Source: Hippophae tibetana
Lineage: Eukaryota; Streptophyta; Magnoliopsida; Rosales; Elaeagnaceae
Direction: 5' to 3'
Length of the DNA: 64,000 bases
NCBI GenBank assembly: GCA_037013495.1
Contig: CM072807.1
Span: 33,336,802-33,400,801, forward strand
Shown: piece by piece, positions 12,241-23,968 of the stretch
Position numbering within the stretch: position 1 is the stretch's first letter
Layout: each line of letters starts with the position of its first letter
Notes under the pieces: generated by a model
Database searches by the model: none
Seen by the model: only the letters and a program-made list of their open reading frames with translations
Told to the model about the DNA's origin: nothing
Position numbers and translations under genes: made by a program

Positions 12241-13257
12241 TATTAAAACAATTTAAAATTACCATATGCATCAAAAACAAGCAAAATAAAAAACCTAAAA
12301 TTTTAATTCTCGTGAAACTCAGCAAAACAGAGATTTTTTCAAAAATGTCTCTAATAGCAAATGTTAGAATACAATTCAATGGAGAAACATTCAAAAACTC
12401 TTATGAACGCATAATTTAAATGTAGTGGAAACAAAATGGATTGTAAATATACCTCCTCCTATTGTTCAAAAGAATTTTTTTTTTGAAAAAGTTCATCTTC
12501 AACCTCCAATTGGGTCTACTAGCCCGGTTTCACCCAAACGTATTCCCGGCCGTATCTTGATTTTCTGGTGACAGAATCCAGTGTTCTTTTCATCAAAATT
12601 CTCATAATACGATTTCTGAGTGATTCATTTTCCCAATTTGAAGTAAATACATCATTTTAAATAAAAATTTAATTAATGAAGTAAATAAATACCGACGATA
12701 AGTCGCATTTATTTTCCAGTTTAAATTCATAGAATCACTCAAAAAAAATATTAAAACAATTTAAAATTACCATATGCATCAAAAACAAGCAAAATAAAAA
12801 ATCTAAAATTTTAATTCTCGTGAAACTCAACAAATCAGAGATTTTTTTCAAAAATGTCTCTCATAGGAAATGTTAGAATACAATTCAATAGAGAAACATT
12901 CAAAAACTCTTATGGACGCATAATTTAAATGTAGTGGAAACAAAATGGATTGTAAATATAACTCCTCCCATTGTTCAAAATAATTTTTTTTTTGAAAAAG
13001 TTCATTTTCAGCCTCCAATTGGGTTAACCCTGCCCGGTTTCACCGAAACGTATTCTCGTCCGTATCTTGATTTTCTGGTGATAGAATCCAGTATTCTTTT
13101 TATCAAAATCTCATAATTCCATTTCTCAGTGATTCATTTTCCCAATTTGAAGTAAATACATCATTTTAAATAAAAATTTAATTAATGAAGTAAATAAATA
13201 CCGACGATAAGTCGCATTTATTTTCAAGTTTAAATTCATAAAATAACTCAAAAAAAA
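12241..13257 (+). repeat. Truncated HOR, E-B dimer ending in a chimeric B
   Basis: E (12,241) is followed by one B monomer (12,749), then directly by the next E. The B monomer has B-type markers at its left and in the box (caccgaaa), but ccctgcc and the tail tctcagtg with gaagtaaata match the B' monomer at 7,652-8,159. The A' and C members are absent. This is the joint of a 10-monomer duplication (see findings). Confidence 0.82.
13032..13048 (-). other. CENP-B-box-like site in the chimeric B monomer
   Basis: The box is kept although bases just to its left (ccctgcc) and to its right (tctcagtg) are B'-like, so the box itself comes from the B parent. Confidence 0.5.
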
Positions 13258-15298
13258 TATTAAAACAATTTAAAATTACCATATGCATCAAAAACAAGCA
13301 AAATAAAAAACCTAAAATTTTAATTCTCGTGAAACTCAGCAAAACAGAGATTTTTTCAAAAATGTCTCTAATAGCAAATGTTAGAATACAATTCAATGGA
13401 GAAACATTCAAAAACTCTTATGAACGCATAATTTAAATGTAGTGGAAACAAAATGGATTGTAAATATACCTCCTCCTATTGTTCAAAAGAATTTTTTTTT
13501 TTGAAAAAGTTCATCTTCAACCTCCAATTGGGTCTACTAGCCCGGTTTCACCCAAACGTATTCCCGGCCGTATCTTGATTTTCTGGTGACAGAATCCATT
13601 GTTCTTTTCATCAAAATTCTCATAATACGATTTCTGAGTGATTCATTTTCCCAATTTGAAGTAAATACATCATTTTAAATAAAAATTTAATTAATGAAGT
13701 AAATAAATACCGACGATAAGTCGCATTTATTTTCTAGTTTAAATTCATAGAATCACTCAAAAAAAATATTAAAACAATTTAAAATTACCATATGCATCAA
13801 AAACAAGCAAAATAAAAAATCTAAAATTTTAATTCTCGTGAAACTCAACAAATCAGAGACTTTTTTCAAAAATGTCTCTCATAGGAAATGTTAGAATACA
13901 ATTCAATAGAGAAACATTCAAAAACTCTTATGGACGCATAATTTAAATGTAGTGGAAACAAAATGGATTGTAAATATAACTCCTCCCATTGTTCAAAATA
14001 ATTTTTTTTTTGAAAAAGTTCATTTTCAGCCTCCAATTGGGTTAAGCCAGCCCGGTTTCACCGAAACGTATTCTCGTCCGTATCTTGATTTTCTGGTGAT
14101 AGAATCCAGTATTCTTTTTATCAAAATCTCATAATTCCATTTCTGAGTGATTCATTTTCCCAATTTGAAGTAAAGACATCATTTTAAATAAAAATTTAAT
14201 TAATGAATTAAATAAATACCGACGATAAGTCGCATTTATTTTCAAGTTTAAATTCATAAAATAACTCAAAAAAAATATTAAAACAATTTAAAATTACCAT
14301 GTGCTTCAAAAACAAGCAAAATAAAAAACCTAAAATTTTAATTCTCGTGCAACTCAGCAAAACAGAGAGTTTTTCAAAAATGTCTCTCATAGCAAATGTT
14401 AGAATACAATTCAATGCAGAAACATTCAAAAACTCTTATGAACGCATAATTTAAATGCAGCGGAAACAAAATGGATTGTAAATATACCTCCTCCCATTGT
14501 TCAAAAGAATTTTTTTTTTTTGAAAAAGTTCATCTTCAACCTCCAATTGGGTCAACCCGGCCCGGTTTCACCCAAACGTATTCTCGGCCGTATCTTGATT
14601 TTCTGGTGACAGAATCCAGTGTTCTTTTTATCAAAATTCTCATAATACGATTTCTGAGTGATTCACTTTCCCAATTTGAAGTAAATACATCATTTTAAAT
14701 AAAAATTTAATTAATGAAGTAAATAAATACCGACGATAAGTCGCATTTATTTTCCAGTTTAAATTCATAGAATCACTCAAAAAAAATATTAAAACAATTT
14801 AAAATTACCATATGCATCAAAAACAAGCAAAATAAAAAACCTAAAATTTTAATTCTCGTGAAACTCAGCAAAACAGAGATTTTTTCAAAAATGTCTCTCA
14901 TAGCAAATGTTAGAATACAATTCAATGCAGAAACATTCAAAAACTCTTATGAACGCATAATTTAAATGCAGCGGAAACAAAATGGATTGTAAATATACCT
15001 CCTCCCATTGTTCAAAAGAATTTTTTTTTTTTTGAAAAAGTTCATCTTCAACCTCCAATTGGGTCAACCCGGCCCGGTTTAACCCAAACGTATTCTCGGC
15101 CGTATCTTCATTTTCTGGTGACAGAATCCAATTTTCTTTTTATCAATATTCCCATAATACGATTTCTGAGTGATTCATTTTCCCAATTTGAAGTAACTAC
15201 ATCATTTTAAATAAAAATTTAATTAATGAAGTAAATAAATACCGACGATAAGTCGCATTTATTTTCCAGTTTAAATTCATAAAATAACTCAAAAAAAA
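13258..15298 (+). repeat. HOR E-B-A'-C, copy 3
   Basis: Starts are 13258, 13767, 14276 and 14787. It corresponds to copy 1 of the preceding 5.1-kb segment. Around 14,728-14,830 the A'/C boundary has accgacg, gtcgc, catagaatcac and acaagc, where the other copies have actaacg, gtcat, cataaaatccc and acaaac. This looks like a short conversion tract. Confidence 0.88.
14050..14066 (-). other. CENP-B-box-like site, HOR copy after the dimer
   Basis: Intact match only 1,018 bp after the previous box, because the preceding HOR unit is cut to E-B. It is the closest pair in the window. Confidence 0.5.
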
Positions 15299-17339
15299 TA
15301 TTAAAACAATTTAAAATTACCATATGCATCAAAAACAAGCAAAATAAAAAACCTAAAATTTTAATTCTCGTGAAACTCAGCAAAACAGAGATTTTTTCAA
15401 AAATGTCTCTAATAGCAAATGTTAGAATACAATTCAATGGAGAAACATTCAAAAACTCTTATGAACGCATAATTTAAATGTAGTGGAAACAAAATGGATT
15501 GTAAATATACCTCCTCCTATTGTTCAAAAGAATTTTTTTTTTTGAAAAAGTTCATCTTCAACCTCCAATTGGGTCTACTAGCCCGGTTTCACCCAAACGT
15601 ATTCCCGGCCGTATCTTGATTTTCTGGTGACAGAATCCATTGTTCTTTTCATCAAAATTCTCATAATACGATTTCTGAGTGATTCATTTTCCCAATTTGA
15701 AGTAAATACATCATTTTAAATAAAAATTTAATTAATGAAGTAAATAAATACCGACGATAAGTCGCATTTATTTTCCAGTTTAAATTCATAGAATCACTCA
15801 AAAAAAATATTAAAACAATTTAAAATTACCATATGCATCAAAAACAAGCAAAATAAAAAATCTAAAATTTTAATTCTCGTGAAACTCAACAAATCAGAGA
15901 CTTTTTTCAAAAATGTCTCTCATAGGAAATGTTAGAATACAATTCAATAGAGAAACATTCAAAAACTCTTATGGACGCATAATTTAAATGTAGTGGAAAC
16001 AAAATGGATTGTAAATATAACTCCTCCCATTGTTCAAAATAATTTTTTTTTTGAAAAAGTTCATTTTCAGCCTCCAATTGGGTTAAGCCAGCCCGGTTTC
16101 ACCGAAACGTATTCTCGTCCGTATCTTGATTTTCTGGTGATAGAATCCAGTATTCTTTTTATCAAAATCTCATAATTCCATTTCTGAGTGATTCATTTTC
16201 CCAATTTGAAGTAAAGACATCATTTTAAATAAAAATTTAATTAATGAATTAAATAAATACCGACGATAAGTCGCATTTATTTTCAAGTTTAAATTCATAA
16301 AATAACTCAAAAAAAATATTAAAACAATTTAAAATTACCATGTGCTTCAAAAAGAAGCAAAATAAAAAACCTAAAATTTTAATTCTCGTGCAACTCAGCA
16401 AAACAGAGAGTTTTTCAAAAATGTCTCTCATAGCAAATGTTAGAATACAATTCAATGCAGAAACATTCAAAAACTCTTATGAACGCATAATTTAAATGCA
16501 GCGGAAACAAAATGGATTGTAAATATACCTCCTCCCATTGTTCAAAAGAATTTTTTTTTTTTGAAAAAGTTCATCTTCAACCTCCAATTGGGTCAACCCG
16601 GCCCGGTTTCACCCAAACGTATTCTCGGCCGTATCTTGATTTTCTGGTGACAGAATCCAGTGTTCTTTTTATCAAAATTCTGATAATACGATTTCTGAGT
16701 GATTCACTTTCCCAATTTGAAGTAAATACATCATTTTAAATAAAAATTTAATTAATGAAGTAAATAAATACTAACGATAAGTCATATTTATTTTCCAGTT
16801 TAAATTCATAAAATCCCTCAAAAAAAATATTAAAACAATTTAAAATTACCATATGCATCAAAAACAAACAAAATAAAAAACCTAAAATTTTAATTCTCGT
16901 GAAACTCAGCAAAACAGAGATTTTTTCAAAAATGTCTCTCATAGCAAATGTTAGAATACAATTCAATGCAGAAACATTCAAAAACTCTTATGAACGCATA
17001 ATTTAAATGCAGCGGAAACAAAATGGATTGTAAATATACCTCCTCCCATTGTTCAAAAGAATTTTTTTTTTTTTGAAAAAGTTCATCTTCAACCTCCAAT
17101 TGGGTCAACCCGGCCCGGTTTAACCCAAACGTATTCTCGGCCGTATCTTCATTTTCTGGTGACAGAATCCAATTTTCTTTTTATCAATATTCCCATAATA
17201 CGATTTCTGAGTGATTCATTTTCCCAATTTGAAGTAACTACATCATTTTAAATAAAAATTTAATTAATGAAGTAAATAAATACCGACGATAAGTCGCATT
17301 TATTTTCCAGTTTAAATTCATAAAATAACTCAAAAAAAA
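15299..17339 (+). repeat. HOR E-B-A'-C, copy 4
   Basis: Starts are 15299, 15808, 16317 and 16828. It shares caaaaagaagc in A' and ccattgttc in E with the copy at 10,200, 5,099 bp upstream. Confidence 0.9.
16091..16107 (-). other. CENP-B-box-like site, HOR copy
   Basis: Intact match in the unit starting 15,299; spacing to the previous box is 2,041 bp. Confidence 0.5.
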
Positions 17340-19380
17340 TATTAAAACAATTTAAAATTACCATATGCATCAAAAACAAGCAAAATAAAAAACCTAAAAT
17401 TTTAATTCTCGTGAAACTCAGCAAAACAGAGATTTTTTCAAAAATGTCTCTAATAGCAAATGTTAGAATACAATTCAATGGAGAAACATTCAAAAACTCT
17501 TATGAACGCATAATTTAAATGTAGTGGAAACAAAATGGATTGTAAATATACCTCCTCCTATTGTTCAAAAGAATTTTTTTTTTGAAAAAGTTCATCTTCA
17601 ACCTCCAATTGGGTCTACTAGCCCGGTTTCACCCAAACGTATTCCCGGCCGTATCTTGATTTTCTGGTGACAGAATCCAGTGTTCTTTTCATCAAAATTC
17701 TCATAATACGATTTCTGAGTGATTCATTTTCCCAATTTGAAGTAAATACATCATTTTAAATAAAAATTTAATTAATGAAGTAAATAAATACCGACGATAA
17801 GTCGCATTTATTTTCCAGTTTAAATTCATAGAATCACTCAAAAAAAATATTAAAACAATTTAAAATTACCATATGCATCAAAAACAAGCAAAATAAAAAA
17901 TCTAAAATTTTAATTCTCGTGAAACTCAACAAATCAGAGACTTTTTTCAAAAATGTCTCTCATAGGAAATGTTAGAATACAATTCAATAGAGAAACATTC
18001 AAAAACTCTTATGGACGCATAATTTAAATGTAGTGGAAACAAAATGGATTGTAAATATAACTCCTCCCATTGTTCAAAATAATTTTTTTTTTGAAAAAGT
18101 TCATTTTCAGCCTCCAATTGGGTTAAGCCAGCCCGGTTTCACCGAAACGTATTCTCGTCCGTATCTTGATTTTCTGGTGATAGAATCCAGTATTCTTTTT
18201 ATCAAAATCTCATAATTCCATTTCTGAGTGATTCATTTTCCCAATTTGAAGTAAAGACATCATTTTAAATAAAAATTTAATTAATGAATTAAATAAATAC
18301 CGACGATAAGTCGCATTTATTTTCAAGTTTAAATTCATAAAATAACTCAAAAAAAATATTAAAACAATTTAAAATTACCATGTGCTTCAAAAACAAGCAA
18401 AATAAAAAACCTAAAATTTTAATTCTCGTGAAACTCAGCAAAACAGAGAGTTTTTCAAAAATGTCTCTCATAGCAAATGTTAGAATACAATTCAATGCAG
18501 AAACATTCAAAAACTCTTATGAACGCATAATTTAAATGCAGCGGAAACAAAATGGATTGTAAATATACCTCCTCCCATTGTTCAAAAGAATTTTTTTTTT
18601 TTGAAAAAGTTCATCTTCAACCTCCAATTGGGTCAACCCGGCCCGGTTTCACCCAAACGTATTCTCGGCCGTATCTTGATTTTCTGGTGACAGAATCCAG
18701 TGTTCTTTTTATCAAAATTCTGATAATACGATTTCTGAGTGATTCACTTTCCCAATTTGAAGTAAATACATCATTTTAAATAAAAATTTAATTAATGAAG
18801 TAAATAAATACTAACGATAAGTCATATTTATTTTCCAGTTTAAATTCATAAAATCCCTCAAAAAAAAATATTAAAACAATTTAAAATTACCATATGCATC
18901 AAAAACAAACAAAATAAAAAACCTAAAATTTTAATTCTCGTGAAACTCAACAAAACAGAGATTTTTTCAAAAATGTCTCTCATAGCAAATGTTAGAATAC
19001 AATTCAATGCAGAAACATTCAAAAACTCTTATGAACGCATAATTTAAATGCAGCGGAAACAAAATGGATTGTAAATATACCTCCTCCCATTGTTCAAAAG
19101 AATTTTTTTTTTTTTGAAAAAGTTCATCTTCAACCTCCAATTGGGTCAACCCGGCCCGGTTTAACCCAAACGTATTCTCGGCCGTATCTTCATTTTCTGG
19201 TGACAGAATCCAATTTTCTTTTTATCAATATTCCCATAATACGATTTCTGAGTGATTCATTTTCCCAATTTGAAGTAACTACATCATTTTAAATAAAAAT
19301 TTAATTAATGAAGTAAATAAATACCGACGATAAGTCGCATTTATTTTCCAGTTTAAATTCATAAAATAACTCAAAAAAAA
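17340..19380 (+). repeat. HOR E-B-A'-C, copy 5
   Basis: Starts are 17340, 17848, 18357 and 18869. E has ccagtgttc, A' has gtgaaactc, and nine A precede C. The same set recurs two units later at 21,421. Confidence 0.9.
18131..18147 (-). other. CENP-B-box-like site, HOR copy
   Basis: Intact match in the unit starting 17,340; spacing to the previous box is 2,040 bp. Confidence 0.5.
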
Positions 19381-21420
19381 TATTAAAACAATTTAAAATT
19401 ACCATATGCATCAAAAACAAGCAAAATAAAAAACCTAAAATTTTAATTCTCGTGAAACTCAGCAAAACAGAGATTTTTTCAAAAATGTCTCTAATAGCAA
19501 ATGTTAGAATACAATTCAATGGAGAAACATTCAAAAACTCTTATGAACGCATAATTTAAATGTAGTGGAAACAAAATGGATTGTAAATATACCTCCTCCT
19601 ATTGTTCAAAAGAATTTTTTTTTTGAAAAAGTTCATCTTCAACCTCCAATTGGGTCTACTAGCCCGGTTTCACCCAAACGTATTCCCGGCCGTATCTTGA
19701 TTTTCTGGTGACAGAATCCAGTGTTCTTTTCATCAAAATTCTCATAATACGATTTCTGAGTGATTCATTTTCCCAATTTGAAGTAAATACATCATTTTAA
19801 ATAAAAATTTAATTAATGAAGTAAATAAATACCGACGATAAGTCGCATTTATTTTCCAGTTTAAATTCATAGAATCACTCAAAAAAAATATTAAAACAAT
19901 TTAAAATTACCATATGCATCAAAAACAAGCAAAATAAAAAATCTAAAATTTTAATTCTCGTGAAACTCAACAAATCAGAGACTTTTTTCAAAAATGTCTC
20001 TCATAGGAAATGTTAGAATACAATTCAATAGAGAAACATTCAAAAACTCTTATGGACGCATAATTTAAATGTAGTGGAAACAAAATGGATTGTAAATATA
20101 ACTCCTCCCATTGTTCAAAATAATTTTTTTTTTGAAAAAGTTCATTTTCAGCCTCCAATTGGGTTAAGCCAGCCCGGTTTCACCGAAACGTATTCTCGTC
20201 CGTATCTTGATTTTCTGGTGATAGAATCCAGTATTCTTTTTATCAAAATCTCATAATTCCATTTCTGAGTGATTCATTTTCCCAATTTGAAGTAAAGACA
20301 TCATTTTAAATAAAAATTTAATTAATGAATTAAATAAATACCGACGATAAGTCGCATTTATTTTCAAGTTTAAATTCATAAAATAACTCAAAAAAAATAT
20401 TAAAACAATTTAAAATTACCATGTGCTTCAAAAACAAGCAAAATAAAAAACCTAAAATTTTAATTCTCGTGCAACTCAGCAAAACAGAGAGTTTTTCAAA
20501 AATGTCTCTCATAGCAAATGTTAGAATACAATTCAATGCAGAAACATTCAAAAACTCTTATGAACGCATAATTTAAATGCAGCGGAAACAAAATGGATTG
20601 TAAATATACCTCCTCCCATTGTTCAAAAGAATTTTTTTTTTTTGAAAAAGTTCATCTTCAACCTCCAATTGGGTCAACCCGGCCCGGTTTCACCCAAACG
20701 TATTCTCGGCCGTATCTTGATTTTCTGGTGACAGAATCCAGTGTTCTTTTTATCAAAATTCTGATAATACGATTTCTGAGTGATTCACTTTCCCAATTTG
20801 AAGTAAATACATCATTTTAAATAAAAATTTAATTAATGAAGTAAATAAATACTAACGATAAGTCATATTTATTTTCCAGTTTAAATTCATAAAATCCCTC
20901 AAAAAAAATATTAAAACAATTTAAAATTACCATATGCATCAAAAACAAACAAAATAAAAAACCTAAAATTTTAATTCTCGTGAAACTCAGCAAAACAGAG
21001 ATTTTTTCAAAAATGTCTCTCATAGCAAATGTTAGAATACAATTCAATGCAGAAACATTCAAAAACTCTTATGAACGCATAATTTAAATGCAGCGGAAAC
21101 AAAATGGATTGTAAATATACCTCCTCCCATTGTTCAAAAGAATTTTTTTTTTTTTGAAAAAGTTCATCTTCAACCTCCAATTGGGTCAACCCGGCCCGGT
21201 TTAACCCAAACGTATTCTCGGCCGTATCTTCATTTTCTGGTGACAGAATCCAATTTTCTTTTTATCAATATTCCCATAATACGATTTCTGAGTGATTCAT
21301 TTTCCCAATTTGAAGTAACTACATCATTTTAAATAAAAATTTAATTAATGAAGTAAATAAATACCGACGATAAGTCGCATTTATTTTCCAGTTTAAATTC
21401 ATAAAATAACTCAAAAAAAA
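19381..21420 (+). repeat. HOR E-B-A'-C, copy 6
   Basis: Starts are 19381, 19889, 20398 and 20909. A' has gtgcaactc and eight A precede C, so it differs from the copies on both sides at the same sites. Confidence 0.9.
20172..20188 (-). other. CENP-B-box-like site, HOR copy
   Basis: Intact match in the unit starting 19,381; spacing to the previous box is 2,041 bp. Confidence 0.5.
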
Positions 21421-23461
21421 TATTAAAACAATTTAAAATTACCATATGCATCAAAAACAAGCAAAATAAAAAACCTAAAATTTTAATTCTCGTGAAACTC
21501 AGCAAAACAGAGATTTTTTCAAAAATGTCTCTAATAGCAAATGTTAGAATACAATTCAATGGAGAAACATTCAAAAACTCTTATGAACGCATAATTTAAA
21601 TGTAGTGGAAACAAAATGGATTGTAAATATACCTCCTCCTATTGTTCAAAAGAATTTTTTTTTTGAAAAAGTTCATCTTCAACCTCCAATTGGGTCTACT
21701 AGCCCGGTTTCACCCAAACGTATTCCCGGCCGTATCTTGATTTTCTGGTGACAGAATCCAGTGTTCTTTTCATCAAAATTCTCATAATACGATTTCTGAG
21801 TGATTCATTTTCCCAATTTGAAGTAAATACATCATTTTAAATAAAAATTTAATTAATGAAGTAAATAAATACCGACGATAAGTCGCATTTATTTTCCAGT
21901 TTAAATTCATAGAATCACTCAAAAAAAATATTAAAACAATTTAAAATTACCATATGCATCAAAAACAAGCAAAATAAAAAATCTAAAATTTTAATTCTCG
22001 TGAAACTCAACAAATCAGAGACTTTTTTCAAAAATGTCTCTCATAGGAAATGTTAGAATACAATTCAATAGAGAAACATTCAAAAACTCTTATGGACGCA
22101 TAATTTAAATGTAGTGGAAACAAAATGGATTGTAAATATAACTCCTCCCATTGTTCAAAATAATTTTTTTTTTGAAAAAGTTCATTTTCAGCCTCCAATT
22201 GGGTTAAGCCAGCCCGGTTTCACCGAAACGTATTCTCGTCCGTATCTTGATTTTCTGGTGATAGAATCCAGTATTCTTTTTATCAAAATCTCATAATTCC
22301 ATTTCTGAGTGATTCATTTTCCCAATTTGAAGTAAAGACATCATTTTAAATAAAAATTTAATTAATGAATTAAATAAATACCGACGATAAGTCGCATTTA
22401 TTTTCAAGTTTAAATTCATAAAATAACTCAAAAAAAATATTAAAACAATTTAAAATTACCATGTGCTTCAAAAACAAGCAAAATAAAAAACCTAAAATTT
22501 TAATTCTCGTGAAACTCAGCAAAACAGAGAGTTTTTCAAAAATGTCTCTCATAGCAAATGTTAGAATACAATTCAATGCAGAAACATTCAAAAACTCTTA
22601 TGAACGCATAATTTAAATGCAGCGGAAACAAAATGGATTGTAAATATACCTCCTCCCATTGTTCAAAAGAATTTTTTTTTTTTGAAAAAGTTCATCTTCA
22701 ACCTCCAATTGGGTCAACCCGGCCCGGTTTCACCCAAACGTATTCTCGGCCGTATCTTGATTTTCTGGTGACAGAATCCAGTGTTCTTTTTATCAAAATT
22801 CTGATAATACGATTTCTGAGTGATTCACTTTCCCAATTTGAAGTAAATACATCATTTTAAATAAAAATTTAATTAATGAAGTAAATAAATACTAACGATA
22901 AGTCATATTTATTTTCCAGTTTAAATTCATAAAATCCCTCAAAAAAAAATATTAAAACAATTTAAAATTACCATATGCATCAAAAACAAACAAAATAAAA
23001 AACCTAAAATTTTAATTCTCGTGAAACTCAGCAAAACAGAGATTTTTTCAAAAATGTCTCTCATAGCAAATGTTAGAATACAATTCAATGCAGAAACATT
23101 CAAAAACTCTTATGAACGCATAATTTAAATGCAGCGGAAACAAAATGGATTGTAAATATACCTCCTCCCATTGTTCAAAAGAATTTTTTTTTTTTTGAAA
23201 AAGTTCATCTTCAACCTCCAATTGGGTCAACCCGGCCCGGTTTAACCCAAACGTATTCTCGGCCGTATCTTCATTTTCTGGTGACAGAATCCAATTTTCT
23301 TTTTATCAATATTCCCATAATACGATTTCTGAGTGATTCATTTTCCCAATTTGAAGTAACTACATCATTTTAAATAAAAATTTAATTAATGAAGTAAATA
23401 AATACCGACGATAAGTCGCATTTATTTTCCAGTTTAAATTCATAAAATAACTCAAAAAAAA
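21421..23461 (+). repeat. HOR E-B-A'-C, copy 7
   Basis: Starts are 21421, 21929, 22438 and 22950. Matches copy 5 at the alternating sites (gtgaaactc, nine A). Last complete unit of the block. Confidence 0.9.
22212..22228 (-). other. CENP-B-box-like site, last HOR copy
   Basis: Intact match in the unit starting 21,421. The next intact box lies more than 10 kb downstream. Confidence 0.5.
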
Positions 23462-23968
23462 TATTAAAACAATTTAAAATTACCATATGCATCAAAAACA
23501 AGCAAAATAAAAAACCTAAAATTTTAATTCTCGTGAAACTCAGCAAAACAGAGATTTTTTCAAAAATGTCTCTAATAGCAAATGTTAGAATACAATTCAA
23601 TGGAGAAACATTCAAAAACTCTTATGAACGCATAATTTAAATGTAGTGGAAACAAAATGGATTGTAAATATACCTCCTCCTATTGTTCAAAAGAATTTTT
23701 TTTTTGAAAAAGTTCATCTTCAACCTCCAATTGGGTCTACTAGCCCGGTTTCACCCAAACGTATTCCCGGCCGTATCTTGATTTTCTGGTGACAGAATCC
23801 AGTGTTCTTTTCATCAAAATTCTCATAATACGATTTCTGATTGATTCATTTTCCCAATTTGAATTAAATACATCATTTTAAATAAAAATTTAATTAATGA
23901 AGTAAATAAATACCGACGATAAGTCGCATTTATTTTCCAGTTTAAATTCATAAAATAACTCAAAAAAA
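23462..23968 (+). repeat. Chimeric E/D monomer closing the HOR block
   Basis: The left part is class E (gggtctactagccc). The tail is class D (tctgattgattc) and has the rare ttgaattaaata, seen elsewhere only in the D monomer at 7,143-7,651. The sequence that follows continues like the one after that D monomer. At 507 bp it is also one of the two shortest units. Confidence 0.82.
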
